In this document: piece by piece, positions 1 to 11,692 of the stretch
Numbering within the stretch: position 1 is the first letter of the stretch
Layout: each line of letters opens with the position of its first letter
Source of the DNA: Oncomelania hupensis
Lineage: Eukaryota; Mollusca; Gastropoda; Littorinimorpha; Pomatiopsidae
Reading direction: 5' to 3'
Length of the DNA stretch: 64,000 nt
Assembly (NCBI GenBank): GCA_036898135.1
Contig: CM072516.1
Location: 25,560,744-25,624,743 of the forward strand
Position numbers and translations under genes: made by a program
Notes under the pieces: generated by a model
The model's input: only the letters and a program-made list of their open reading frames with translations
Databases searched by the model: none
What the model was told of the DNA's origin: nothing

Positions 1-2070
1 GATGGATAATGTGTTGATGATTTCATGTATTCATTTGCAGCATTGTTCATTTCATGTATTCATAATGTCATTTAGTTTTGAATTATGTATTTGATTACAA
101 GTGACAATAATAGTAGTCAAGTGAAGTGGACAGCAGTGGCGTTTCCTCAAGGTACCGGAATTAGTTAGTTAGTAGGGGGGGAGAGTGTGAGGAGGGAGGG
201 GGACAGAATCGGGTGGACTTGACATTAACAATACGGCAAGCATGTTGCAGGCTCGAAAGTCTTTGCTCGTCGCTCGAAAGTTCGTCGAATCCTTCAGCGC
301 GACGACGACGACAACATCCGGTCGTTGGACCCACATCATCATCACCACCCATTCGTCTACGTCCACGTCCACGTTTGTGACATCTTCATTGTTCCACAAC
401 CCCATCTTTCCCGCGTGATCGTGACGTCTGTTGCGGGACCTAGCCTCGACGTTACCAGGTAGCCGACAGGAGGAGTCAGGCTGAGAGACGTCGACGGCGG
501 CAGGCTGCCGCAACTACAGCGTCATCATCATCATCATCGTCAGCGGCGGAAGGGAGTGGCGACACCACTACGCTTGGATTAACAGCGACAGTCCGGTGAC
601 AGTCACGAGGAGGGCAGCTACTATCTGGAGACATCAACGGGGACACCCTGCTATCAGGTTGGATTGTTCTTTATTGTCCCCCTCTTGATGCTTGACCCCC
701 CTCTGTGCTCGGACGTTGGCATGCACAGTCGTTAGTTAGGCGTGGTTGACCAGCAACCCTCGTTCATCTGACATTCCATTTCATTGTTCATCGACCCATT
801 GATTGTTCCATCACCATTTTCTCGTTTCATGTGTAAATGTTGTATGTGTATGAGTGTGTGGTATGAATGAATAAATAGCTTGAAAGTTGTATATATAATT
901 GTTGTGTTATCATCGCTTCACGTCTGCGGGAAACTGTCATTCTGTCTGGGTTGTCTGCGTGTGTAAGGTGTTTGTTTGTGGTGTCTACCCAGGGGGAGTC
1001 GTGGCGGTGACAATTTCTAAAAAGTCGTTTTAGGGGGATTAGGGCAGTATCAAGGTGAAGGTGCTGGAAGAGGCTTGCGGCCAGAACAAGAAAATATGGC
1101 TGCATTTACTACTTTAGGCTTAGGGGTTGGGTTACTTGGTAGTTTCAACGGGAAAACGCTTTGGAGGTTTCAACGGATCCCTTGAAATGGATTTCCGTTG
1201 AATTGTCTATATATAACTCTTTGTACCTTGGACCAAAAGTGACTAAAAACTGCAATGTTTTACAAACAATTGTTAAAAAATTAAAACTCTTTGCATTAAA
1301 AAAAAATCATAATTATAGACCTACAACATCAGTAACTGACACTCAGTCTGACTGAGACAAACGATGTGACATTATTTTATTTTATGACTTGAGCGAGTGA
1401 AGGGTGGGATAGCATTGAATTGCACAGTAAATCGAAACGCATGCACGCACACACACATACTTTTTTGTCCGTCTCAATCTCTCCTCTCTCTTATTCCCTG
1501 CATCTTCTTAAATTTATATTCTTGCTTTTTACCCTAGAATGTAGGGTTTGAAAAATTGTCAATTAGACTCATTAGAATGTTCCTCTCCACGGAAATCTTT
1601 AGTAAAAGGCGAAAGATTTTCACGTTTGTTGAAGAGAAACCAGAGTAACGTAAAAGGGACACAATCGGAGACTCCACTAAACTCCATAGTTAACAATCCA
1701 ATGCTAGGCCTTATGTATATTAAAGAACAAAACAATAATACTCTTCAAATAACGCATATCTTAATATTGTTTTGTTAAAATTAAACGAAGTTGGTTAAAT
1801 TCTGTTTTGTTATGAAATTGTTTCAAAGTATTTTGATTAAATCGTGAAGTCATTGACATGAAACAGTGATAAAAATATTTGAACAGCTAACGCATTTCGC
1901 GCATGCGCGTCATACGAGCGAGGGTGTACTTATCTCCCTTGTTCAATGCTGGGACTTTCCCGTTGTACATTGTTGTCCCGTCTAATATCACAGGCGGCGG
2001 AAGCAGGGAGGGCAGGGGGGCTATGCCCTCCCCCTCCCCCCCTAGAAAAATGTTGGAGGGGGCAGCCTTA
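1..2070. other. No recognisable gene
   Basis: No reading frame here resembles a known protein. About 120-660 is rich in CpG and in CAT/ACG triplets, unlike the AT-rich sequence on both sides. It could be a promoter or untranslated exon of a gene outside the window, but no splice signals or coding potential settle this. An ATG at 241 opens only about 59 codons. The stretch near 1985-2060 has a G-rich then C-rich arrangement around a CCCTCCCCC motif and looks like part of a repeat also seen near 4550-4650. Confidence 0.4.
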
Positions 2071-3277
2071 TTCAATTCAATTCAATTCAATTCAACAAAT
2101 CTTTATTACCTCTTACAAGGAATTATGACAGGCACTTGATCACTAAAATAAAACAAATACAAAGAAAAATACAAATTAAAAATTAAACATAGTATAAAGT
2201 AATCATCCCTCCCCCCTTCCGCTTCATCAAACCACACATGCACAACCACACGCACACTTACACACTGTAGAGCCGATTACAACAAGCAAGAGGAAGAGGA
2301 AGGAGCCTCAAGCAGAGCCATCAGCGCGTCAGGTTTGAGTTGATCAAGGCCACAGCAGAGGGGAGAAAACTGGATCGGTAACGTACAGTGCGGGTCTTAA
2401 GGCTCATGAGGCGTTTCCCAGAAGGTAGAATTTTAAACCAAGAAGAGAGAGGGTGGGTGGAATCATCCTTGATGCTGATGGCTTTGCCTAGGGCCCTTCT
2501 CTGAAACAATTCACACATATCTGCTTTTCACCAATGATTTTGCTGCAGGTATTGGTAATACTGTTCAAGGAATTCCTACTTTTGACACTGAGAGATTGAA
2601 ACCAGCAAATGAATGAAAACGTAAGAACTGATTCCACGTAGGCACGATAACAATTTTTAAGTATGCTCTGCGAAACCAGAAGAGATCGGAGTTGGTACAA
2701 CATGTACATACGCTGCCTGCATTTCTTAAATATCATTTCGGCATTAGCTGTGAAAGAAAGCTTGTGGTCAATTATGGTCCCAAGGTATTTATATTGTTCC
2801 ACTCTCTCTACAGTTTGATTTCTGAGGTGAAGTGCAGCCACATCTGTCCGATTCTTTCTGAAATCCACCAACATCTCTTTCGTTTTGCCGACATTGAGCT
2901 CCAGATGGTTACCTTCGCACCAGGTGACGAAGTCAACCACACTCCTCTCAAAGCTTATGGCCGAGTCGGAAGTGTCCACTACTGCGGCATCGTCTGAAAA
3001 CTTGATGATCTGCGAATCATCTCTGGAGCTCCTACAATCATTGGTATAAAGAGTAAAAATAAAAGGTGAGATAACTGTCCCCTGGGGTGTTCCGGTGTTG
3101 ATAAACTTGGTTGATGAGAAACAGACAGAAGAAGAAGAAGAGTAGGACCTTACACAAACAACTTGCGTACGGTTGCTAAGAAAGTCAAAGATCCAGAGGG
3201 TCAGGTACGGATTGATATTCATATTTTGGAGTTTGCTTACAAGGAGATGGGTATTGCCCCCTCCAATAAAGATAAGT

Positions 3278-3278
<1 letters not shown>
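2071..3278 (-). mobile_element. CR1/Rex-like non-LTR retrotransposon, 5'-truncated and decayed
   Basis: The - strand encodes the C-terminal half of a reverse transcriptase. Visible motifs in order are NTGTPQGTVISP (fingers/palm), KFSDDAAVV at the active-site position, where most relatives have F/YADD, then WCEGNHLELNVGKTKEM and EQYKYLGTIID. The main frame is 2488-3222. The protein tail continues in another frame at 2321-2518 with the typical KDDSTHPLSSWFKILPSGKR block, so there is a frameshift near 2500. The 3' end carries a short tandem tail of GAATT units near 2071-2095, as in CR1/L2-type elements. Endonuclease and ORF1 are missing, and the 5' break abuts a T-run. With the altered active site and the frameshift it is a dead copy. 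Confidence 0.8.

Positions 3279-3315
<37 letters not shown>
3279..3315. repeat. Poly-T run
   Basis: An uninterrupted run of about 37 T directly abuts the 5' break of the - strand retrotransposon. Read on the - strand it is a poly-A, so it may be the tail of another element lying at 3316 and beyond. That element was not recognised. Confidence 0.8.
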
Positions 3316-3317
<2 letters not shown>

Positions 3318-3607
3318 CAGGGCATCAAAGGATTTTGTTTCTTCAAATGGAATCAAGCAATACAAGTGTTTATCATCATAATCATCATCATCACCCTCTG
3401 ATCGGTGAGAGAAGTTCGTCCCTTCGTCATCATTTCCTGTCGACGCGTCATAATCGTTAGCCTTAGCGTAGATCAAAGTGACCGACAGTTTTCGACATCG
3501 TGCACGTCACAGTCGCGTTTTGAAAACTTTAATTTGCTGTCAGTTTTTACAGTCTACCGTTTTCAATATCAGCAATTTTCTCGACTACAAGTGAAGAAGT
3601 CAGCAAA

Positions 3608-4262
3608 ATGGCAAATGCTTTGACAACTGGTGTTATTGTTCCTCGTCAAGCATCCCGACAGACTCTCCGTGACAACCAACCTGCGGCCACTCCAGAAGAA
3701 TATTTCAAGATTAGCATTGCCATTCCTTTCTTGGAACACCTGTCAACCGAATTGGACTCGAGGTTCAAAAATGCTGGTCTATCAGTTGATGGTCTATGTC
3801 TGGTGCCAAGCACTTTAATAGACAACCAGGATGGTTTCATGCAGGTTCCAGAAGGGGTGATGCTGGCAATGTTGTGGGAGTCTGACCTACCAGACAACGC
3901 TACCCTTGATGCAGAATACCAACGGTGGGTTTGCAAATGGCGAAGTGCTGCTGAGAATGCGACAGCTATCATCCCATCCACGGCATCAGAAGCACTGAAA
4001 CATTGTGACAGGGATTTTTTATCCCAACCTGTTCATCATGCTTTAGAACCTTTGCACCCTACCTGTCACTACTGCAGAGTGTGAGCGTTCAGTCAGTTGC
4101 GCAACCTGAAAATCTACCTGCGCTCTACAATGGGGCAACAGAGACTAAATGGACTTGCTTTACTGAAAGTGCACAGGGATGTTGATATTGACTTCAAATA
4201 GGCAGTGAACTGTTTTGCCAGAAGATACAATTCACAAATGGTGCTAATGCCGAGGAACCTAG
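3608..4262 (+). pseudogene. hAT-family transposase relic (DUF4371/hAT C-terminal type, ZMYM1-like)
   Basis: The frame at 3608-4084 carries RQTLRDNQPAATPEEYFK and IPFLEHLSTELDSRF, the region just before the dimerisation domain in hAT transposases and the host proteins derived from them. The C-terminal hAT dimerisation block continues in other frames. LCTLPVTTAECERS is read around 4040-4085, and SQLRNLKIYLRSTMG then RLNGLALLKVHRDV around 4086-4195. At least two frameshifts (near 4020 and 4087) and in-frame stops near 4045 and 4198 separate the pieces. The BED zinc finger and the first catalytic acidic residues were not found. No terminal inverted repeats or target duplication were located, so it could be a transposon remnant or a retrocopy of a domesticated gene. 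Confidence 0.78.
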
Positions 4263-4429
4263 TGCAGCAAGACTGAATTAAGTGAAAGCAGGGCGGTGAT
4301 GTTCATAAACTACAAGGTAAAGCTTTATACCGTTAACGATCAACAAAAAGTATTGAATAACAATAGTATACAAAACATCTCTGCTGATAAATAAATGTGT
4401 GTGTGTGTTTTTTTTTAAGGGAGGGGCAG

Positions 4430-4680
4430 AGGATAATTTTTGTACCCCAGAGTTTGTCAGTTCAATTGTTCAAAAAGCTCAAAGTGCAAGACCATCACAG
4501 ATCGCTTTTTCAAGGTTCAGATTGCACCAGATTGCATCATTTTGCATCCTGAAAAAAAAAATCCGGGGGAGCATGCCCCCGGACCACCCTAGAAGGCTCG
4601 GCGCTTCGCGCCTTCGCTGAATCTGTAACCCCCACCCCCACCCTCGACTTTTCCCAGGTCTGGCCCTGATGTCAGTGAAT
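4430..4680. repeat. Probable dispersed repeat with GC-rich hairpin
   Basis: The segment contains GGGGGAGCATGCCCCC and, shortly after, GGCGCTTCGCGCC, two short self-complementary GC cores in AT-rich surroundings. A looser relative of the first core is near 2000-2050. No coding frame was recognised. The call rests on composition and the partial second copy only. Confidence 0.35.
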
Positions 4681-4792
4681 ATAATGTGTGTGTGCCCCCC
4701 CCCCCCCCCCTCCCCAATCCTGAGCAGCTTCCGCCGCCTGTGTTATATGACCTTTGTGCAGACATTAATCCTAAAACATTGAAGCTGAAATC

Positions 4793-4793
<1 letters not shown>

Positions 4794-4839
<46 letters not shown>

Positions 4840-4873
4840 ACACCCACACACCCACCCACACACACACACACAC
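4794..4873. repeat. (AC)n microsatellite
   Basis: About 40 CA dinucleotides, with a few CCCAC interruptions in the second half. Confidence 0.95.
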
Positions 4874-4986
4874 CCGGCATTGATATTTTGTAATAACGTG
4901 AAACTGTTGACCTTTTAAAATGGCACGCACTGCAAACATACTACTTAACAGTCGCAGTTCTTTCTCTTTCCCTGTCTTTCTGTCTG

Positions 4987-4988
<2 letters not shown>

Positions 4989-5052
<64 letters not shown>

Positions 5053-5067
5053 CCTCTCTCTCTCTCT
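4989..5067. repeat. (TGTC)n-(TC)n compound microsatellite
   Basis: A run of TGTC tetranucleotides passes directly into TC dinucleotides, with a CCCC break near 5051. Confidence 0.9.
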
Positions 5068-5177
5068 CATATCCCGTTCCGTTTCTCTTCTCTTGAATTC
5101 TCCACTCCACGTGTCGCAATCTAATAAATAAAAGTGATCTTTGCGTTATAATTACGAACACATTACGAATATATATC

Positions 5178-5305
<128 letters not shown>

Positions 5306-5454
5306 CCACTTTCCCTTCCGGTCTTCTCTCTCACCTTCTCTACCTCCATCCCCTTCCTCCATTTCAAACTTCTGTCTGAACTTCAAACGCCCCAGCCATT
5401 GGAAGAAGTTTGAAGACATGCGTAGGATGCATTTTGATCGTAGACGGTGTTTTG

Positions 5455-6448
5455 TATGACGGCCTACTAGCGCCAAAACCTGATAATTACAAATATCATG
5501 ACATAATTACTAATATGATGGGATAATTACAATTGTCAAGGGATAATTACAATTGTCAAGGGATAATTAAAATTATAATTGCAAAATTACAAATATTTTC
5601 GCGTGATCATTTTTAATTTTCAGTTTTGGCTCCAGCAATCCGCCTGAAAATGGGCCCAAACCGAAAATTGTAATGATCACATAATTATAAATTTCACTTG
5701 ATAATTACAATTTTTACTTGATTATGCTTAATTCTCGCTAAGGCGGCTTACTAGCGCCAAAACTCGCATTTACAGGTATCAGTGATAATGGTAATTAGCA
5801 CGTGTTCTGCGTAATTCATATAATTATATATGACGTCCTACTAGCGCCAAAACCTGATAATTGCAAATATCATGGGATAATTACAAATGTCAACGACATA
5901 TTTACAATTAGCACGTACAAATTGCAATTATCAAGTGAAAATTACAATTTTCGGTTTTAGTGCGTTTCCTGGCGGATTGCTAGAGCCAAAACTTAAAATT
6001 AAACATGATCTCGCGAAGATATTTGTAATGTTTCAATGATAATTGTAATTATCTTTTGATTTTTATAATTATCTTTTGATATTTGTAATTATCTTACGAT
6101 AGTTGAAATTACCAGGTTTTAGCGCTAGGAAGACGTGCCAAATGCTGGTAATTATTAATTGACACTGTGGATTACTGTTATCTCTGTAAATTACACAGAA
6201 CACGTGTTAATTTCAATTATCTCGTGATACTGGTACTGTAACTGTCGGTTTTGGTCACAGGCTCTTTAACCAAGAAGAATAGACTCTAGGCAAGAATTGT
6301 GTGGATTACCGATAGCGGACGGGTAGCGCATACATGATACGTACTACTGCGCTACCCGTCCGCTATTGGGGTACCACTAAATTATTCCCTGGGGCCCATT
6401 CTTCTTAGGTGTTTGCGCCTGTGGTTTTGGCGCTAGTAGGCCGTCATA
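5455..6448. mobile_element. MITE family 1, copy 1 (TATGACGG termini)
   Basis: The element starts TATGACGGCCTACTAGCGCC and ends with the reverse complement of that sequence. It is flanked by a 6-bp direct duplication GTTTTG (5449-5454 and 6449-6454). The inside is AT-rich and built from ATAATTACAA/TTGTAATTAT motifs and inner copies of the ACTAGCGCCAAAAC end, so it can fold on itself at several scales. It has no coding capacity. It is longer than copy 2 (8857-9690) mainly because a second small element is nested at 6256-6423. The superfamily is not assigned; a 6-bp duplication does not fit Tc1/mariner (TA) or hAT (8 bp). Confidence 0.85.
6256..6423. mobile_element. hAT-like palindromic MITE nested in MITE copy 1
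   Basis: The element begins CACAGGC and ends GCCTGTG, and is bounded by 8-bp near-duplicates GTTTTGGT and GTTTTGGC (7 of 8). Inside is a 20-bp inverted pair, GATAGCGGACGGGTAGCGCA and its near-perfect complement, around 6311-6367. An outer AAGAAGAAT/ATTCTTCTT pair is also present. An 8-bp duplication and CA...TG ends are hAT-like. The element at 37097-37160 has the same ends. Confidence 0.75.
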
Positions 6449-6747
6449 GTTTTGCCCCCAGATGGAATGACGTCAACAGCAGCAGGCGACCTCGCACGCA
6501 ATCATTTTCTTCTATCGGGGAGGGAAAAAAGTAATATAGAAATAAAGAACACCAAAATAACGGCGAATCTTGCGTAAGACGGCAGCAAACAAGAGGCATC
6601 ATCATAACCGTTTGACATTTTCTAATCCATTTCATTTGGGCCGTTCGTTTTGCTTTCCCTGAGGTAAAGGGTTAAACCAAAATGTGCTATTTTAATTATT
6701 TTAAAACAATAACAGCATCATCAACAATGACAACAACAACAACGAAT

Positions 6748-7215
6748 ATCCTATCCCATCCTATCCCGCGACTCGAAAGTCGTTGGGGCACCACAGATGC
6801 TCGTTTAACCAGCGTACTCCATTTTTCTCTGTCCTCAGCAACCCTCATGGCTTCACACTCAGTTTCAAGCCAATCCATTCTCGAATGTTGTCCTCCCACC
6901 TCTTTTTCTGTATCCCTATTCTTCTGCCTCCTTGCACCGTGCCTGGCAGAATGGTATTTGCAAGACCTGATGCTCTGGTGAAATGGCCATATCATCGAAG
7001 TTTCCGTTTCTTCACCACTGGTTTGGTATAGGAAATGCCCAGAAGTCTTCTGTAGCACCTCATCTCCATGCTTTGTATTCTTCATTGTAAGCCTGCTGTG
7101 AGTGTCCATGTTTCGCAAACGTATAGGAAGATGGAGATGACAAGGGAGCGAGCGCATCAGCCTTAACTTGGAATGTAGACCGATGGTCCTTTCTTTCCAA
7201 ATGGGCACAATAACG
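6748..7215 (-). mobile_element. RTE/I-like non-LTR element, 3' fragment
   Basis: The - strand ends in the tandem tail GGATAGGATAGG (seen here as CTATCCCATCCTATCC). It encodes, across several frames, the terminal region shared with the longer copy at 11693-13058: WKERTIGLHSK, then LQKTSGHFLY read out of frame, then EAMRVAEDREKWSTLVKR and ASVVPQR. Frame changes show it is inactive. It is 5'-truncated before the reverse-transcriptase motifs. Confidence 0.85.
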
Positions 7216-7269
7216 ACAATATAATAATTATCAGAAAAAAGTAGCTTTAACAATGCCTGATTAAAGATT

Positions 7270-7545
7270 GTTGTTGTTATTGTTGTTGTTGTTATTGTCT
7301 TCTTCTTCTTTTTCTTCTTCTTCTTCTTCTTCTTCTTCTTCTTCGTCGTCGTCGTCGTCGTTGTCGTTATTCTTCTTTTCCTCATTCTGCTTCATCTCCA
7401 CCACTACCACCACCACCACTACCACCATCATCATCATCATTATCATCATCATCATCATAGTCGTCGTCGTCGTCGCCGCCCTTCTCCTCCTCTTCTACTT
7501 ATTTTTCCTCCTGCTTCTTCTTCTTCTTCTTCTTCTTTGTTGTAT
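7270..7545. repeat. Mixed trinucleotide tract
   Basis: A long tract of GTT, CTT, CGT, CAC and CAT trinucleotides follow one another. All the homopolymeric reading frames across it (poly-Met, poly-Val, poly-Ser, poly-Lys) come from this composition. Confidence 0.9.
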
Positions 7546-7562
7546 TTTTAGTAAATCTTTTT

Positions 7563-8153
7563 CCCCCGTGGGGGTGCCGGGGGTTTCAGTATAAATAGTA
7601 TCCTCACTTTCTGAAAATTTAGTGCTTTAAATTCCTACTGTCGCTGTCTTTCTCCTTTGTTTTTTCTCATTCCTACTCTGTTCTATCAATCTACTATACT
7701 ATCTTCTTCTTCGCTTGACCAGTCACCTACCTTTTTTCTTGAAAACTCTTCCGGGACAAAACTCCTCATTTGTGTGTGAGGTCTGTTGGATCAGCTTGGA
7801 AATGTTGGACGCTTTCTGCCAGGTGGTCACTAGGGCTTCCTATGATGTTATTATTTGGCAATGTAAGCATTTTATATGTATGTGTTTTGTTGATATTTTA
7901 TAATGATGTTTATATTCTATTTTGTTTTTGTAAACGGGGGTTCGATAAATTAGAGTATAGCATCAGCGTCCTCTGCGTGGGATGTCTTTATTGTAAAGTG
8001 ACCGGCTGGTAGATTGCCTTCAGTGTTACCACTAGGGTTGCTTCGGCAGATCTTTTATGCGGATCAGGGGTGAGTCCTCTTTCACTTCTCTGGTCCTGAT
8101 TTGGCTCAGAAGAGTCCGCTGGACCTAAAAGCAATAACCATGTAAAGTAAAGA
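7563..8153 (+). mobile_element. Retroposon family R1, copy 1
   Basis: This is a non-coding dispersed element. It starts CCCCCGTGGGGGTGCCGGGG, has TATAAATAG about 25 bp in, and later carries AAATTTAGTGCTTTAAATTC, GGACGCTTTCTGCCAGGTGG and TTATTTGGCAATG. It then has GGGGGTTCGATAAATTAGAG, ending AGTCCGCTGGACCTAAAAGC and a short ATGTAAAGT-type tail. The flanks share AATCTTT. Twelve copies lie in this window, all on this strand. It is called a retroposon because intact copies have 9-14 bp target duplications and variable simple 3' tails. No reading frame is conserved between copies. Confidence 0.85.
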
Positions 8154-8856
8154 GAATCTTTACAAATAAATAAACAATGCTTTGTACAGTACTAAATAAG
8201 GGACATTACATTACATGGTGATAATAAGGGACATACGAAATGACATTTACAAAAATACATAATCACACGGAATCACGCCATCGAAGTTTTATTTGCCCTG
8301 CGAGTGAACTCCGATGAGCGGTGGTGTGGGTAGAGGGGAAGAGGATGGGAGGAAATGAAGAGAGGGAAAGAGAGAGAAAGAGACATAGAGAGAGAGGGAG
8401 GGAGGGAGAGAGGGGGGGCGGTAATATTTTTAATAAAAAGAAAGATGGGTGGGAAAAAATAAACCAAGAAAGTGGGGCTTTAAATTCCAAAGTCGGAGAC
8501 AAACAGACTTACAAACAGAAAACAGGCATGCAGGAAAAGAAATACATAAATACACGTACAAAACAGACATATACATGGAGACAGAGGGAGGCAAAAGAAA
8601 CGAAACACATAACCTATACTGCCCAGACATCCATGCATGTGCTGTAGTGTACTGTGAAGCAATTAAACTTGAAAGTGAAAATGAGCCATCTAGGATCCAT
8701 TTATTCTTAAAATGTAAGCTGTTGTTTTATAAGTTAAACAATTTGTCTTTTAAATACAAACAAAGCAAAGAACCCGTAAATTCACAAAAGAACTGTTGTA
8801 AACCTCCATTTTTTAAGTGCAAACAGAGCAAACATACATGGAGTTCGGAATTAAGT
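8154..8856. other. No gene; purine-rich tract
   Basis: Around 8340-8420 the sequence is a GA-rich purine tract; the rest is AT-rich. No conserved reading frame or RNA gene was recognised. Confidence 0.5.
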
Positions 8857-9690
8857 TATGACGGCCTACTAGCGCCAAAACTTGATAATTACAAACATCA
8901 TGATAATTACAAATATCATAAGATAATTACAATTATTAAGGGATAATTACAATTATCAAGGGATAATTACAATTATCAAGGGATAATTACAATTATCTTT
9001 GAAAAATTATAAATATCTTCGCGTTATCATGTTTAATTTTAGGTTTTGGCTCTACCAATCCGACTGGAAATGCGCCAAAACCAAAAATTGTAATTATCAC
9101 ATAATAATTACAATTTTCACTTCATAATTTCAATTTTTACGTGATCATGCTTAATTCTGACTAAGGCGGTTTACTAGCGCCAAAACGTGCATTTACAAGT
9201 ATCAGTGATAATAGTAATTAACACGTGTTTTATGTAATTCACATTATGACGCCCTACTAGCGCCAAAACCTGATAATTACAAATATCATGTGATAATTAC
9301 AAATATCAACTACATATTTACAATTAGCCCGTAAAAATGGTAATTATCAAGTGAAAATTTTTTATTTTTTATTTTGGCTTATTTCCTGAGGGATTGCTAG
9401 AGCCAAAACTGAAAATAAAACATGATCACGCGAAGATATTTGTAATTTTCAATGATAATTGTCATTATCCCTTGATAATTGTAATGTACCTATGATATTT
9501 GTAATTATCTCATGATATTTGTAATTATCAGGTTTTGGCGCTAGGAAGGCGTGGCAAATACTGATAATTATTAATTAACACTGTGCGCGTGGATTGCCGG
9601 TATCTCTGTAAATTACAACAAAACACGTGTTAATTTCAATTATCTCGTGATAATGGTAACTCTCGGTTTTGGCGCTAGTAGGCCCTCATT
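8857..9690. mobile_element. MITE family 1, copy 2
   Basis: The ends are TATGACGGCCTACTAGCGCC and a slightly changed complement (GGCGCTAGTAGGCCCTCAT). They are flanked by a perfect 6-bp duplication TTAAGT (8851-8856 and 9691-9696). The internal layout matches copy 1 unit by unit, including the inner GGCGGTTTACTAGCGCC and GACGCCCTACTAGCGCC repeats of the end sequence. No coding capacity. Confidence 0.88.
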
Positions 9691-10225
9691 TTAAGTAGCT
9701 TACCAAGTTCTCAAATGAATACGAATGAAAAAGTGTGGCTCGTGTTCTACTTTCTGCTCTGCAAAATTATTACACAGACTTTCAAAAAACAACAACATTA
9801 CTAGCACGTACTTTATTGATGGAATAAAATGAAAAAAAATACCTTAAGGATGATTAGGTCTACATATCGACCGTGGTTTTTCCTGTGTCCTTGATTCTGG
9901 CACAACTATTTTACCAATTTTTGTTTGTTTTGCTTTAAAAAGTACGGTTTAAACATCATTTTCTTTTCCCTTCCTCTGAACTCTGTTGTTTTGTTCAGTC
10001 TGTCACACTGTGTCATAATTATGTTTATTGTAGTCGCCACAATTTCTAGTCGTGTTGGTTAATGTGGAATCATTTGTTATGTCATCCCGTCTGTCTGTTT
10101 GTTTGTGCCCCTGTTTGTTTACATCTGTTTGTCTGTCACTGCCCCTCTCTTATTCTATGTTTGTTCATGGTCTATCTGGGTCTCTCTAACCCCCACCCAC
10201 CTCTCCCTCTCTCCCCCTCTGTGTG

Positions 10226-10256
<31 letters not shown>

Positions 10257-11201
10257 GTACGTCTCTCTCTGTTCATCACTCTCTCTCTCCCCCACCCACC
10301 CTCTCTCTCTCTCTCTCTCTCTCTGAATATTTATGTAATATTTATGTAAATGCACCGTCATTGTACCAATAACACGTATAATTTTTGTTAAAACTGAGTA
10401 TGAGGGACTCTGCTAATTGAGCCTATGCTTGATACTAGATCTCGGACACATGCAGTTATGTAATTTGTTTTGTTCGACCAGTTTCAGAAGTTGGAAGATA
10501 AGATTTAAAAAAAAAAAAAAAAAAAAAAGAAGAAGAAAATGAAGCAGACTTAAACAAAACAACAACAAAACAAACAAAAAACACAAACATTATCAACGCA
10601 TGTATTTTGCTAAATTGCGTCTACAGGAGTTAAACGCCGATTCGCCTATATAGTTAATGCCTGGAGACAACGTAAATCACCCTAGTTACATAATTACTGA
10701 CAAAAGAAATGTTAATCTTTTAAAATAAAAAAAATAAAAAAGGCTTTCACGCGAAAAGTGTGACTAGCAGGAGATCAGAAGGAGTCATCACAGAACCCTT
10801 ATGACATTGAATAAGAACGCCCAAGACAGCCCTAACTTTCTTCTTTTTTTTTTCATTTTTGTGTGTGTGCCGTTCACTGTTTTTCTGTAATCCTGCACCT
10901 TCCACCCCCCACCCCCATCCTCCACCTCTATTCTCCCCCTACTTTAGCTAAAATGTACCCTGGGTTATCAATGAGCCTCGTTTCATGCTTGGAACTATGT
11001 ATATATTGTGTATCCCTATCCTCCCATATTCCCCCCCCCCCCCCCTTGTCTGGCTATACGGCCCCCCTGGACCAGGAGCCTAACTTGATATTTGCTGTTT
11101 GATCATTTGTTTGTTTAATAAAAGGACAAAGTTCCAAAAACAAAACAACAACCAAAAAAAATTGTTTGTGGTTTTGTTTAATAAAAGGACAAAGTTCCAA
11201 A
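9691..11201. other. No gene; simple-sequence tracts
   Basis: Contains a CT-rich tract (10195-10324), a poly-A run (about 10507-10528) and C-rich stretches near 10895 and 11031-11045. The phrase AATAAAAGGACAAAGTTCCAAA occurs twice, near 11118 and 11180, around the start of the CTT microsatellite. No recognisable coding exon. Confidence 0.5.
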
Positions 11202-11311
11202 TCTTCTTCTTCTTCTTCTTCTTCTTCTTCTTCTTCTTCTTCTTCTTCTTCTTCTTCTTCTTCTTCTTCTTCTTCTTCTTCTTCTTCTTCTTCTTCTTCT
11301 TCCTCTCCATC
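11202..11311. repeat. (CTT)n microsatellite
   Basis: About 36 CTT units in a pure pyrimidine strand, then a CAT-rich tract to about 11365. Confidence 0.95.
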
Positions 11312-11385
11312 ATCATCATCATCATCGTCACCATCATCATCCTCATCATCCTCTTTCATCATCATGCCCGCCCATCCCCACCCCC

Positions 11386-11692
11386 TCCCTCTGTTGGGGT
11401 GCCTGGGTTTTCTGTATAAATAGTATCCCCCACTTTGTCGAAATTTAGTGCTTTAAATTCTCACTGTTTCTGTCATTGTCATTTGTTCATTCTCGTTCCT
11501 AAACTGTTCATTATCAATCCACTATCTTCTTCGCTAGACCAGTCATCTAGTCTACCCTTTTTCTTGAAAACCCTCCCAAACTCCTCATTTGTGTATCTGG
11601 TGTGTTGGGTCAGCTTGGTGATGTTGGACGCTTTCTGCCTTAATCCCTAGGGCTTTCTATGATATTATTATTTAGCAATGTAGGCATTTTAT
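11386..11692 (+). mobile_element. Retroposon family R1, copy 2, 5' part
   Basis: The 5' half matches the family (TGTATAAATAGTATCCCC, then AAATTTAGTGCTTTAAATTC). It stops inside GCAATGTAGGCATTTTAT, where a non-LTR retrotransposon has inserted. The matching 3' half resumes at 13059. Confidence 0.85.

Noticed and set aside
11054..11423. Poly-Glu, poly-Lys and poly-Ser frames
   Set aside because: All derive from the CTT and CAT tracts at 11202-11365.
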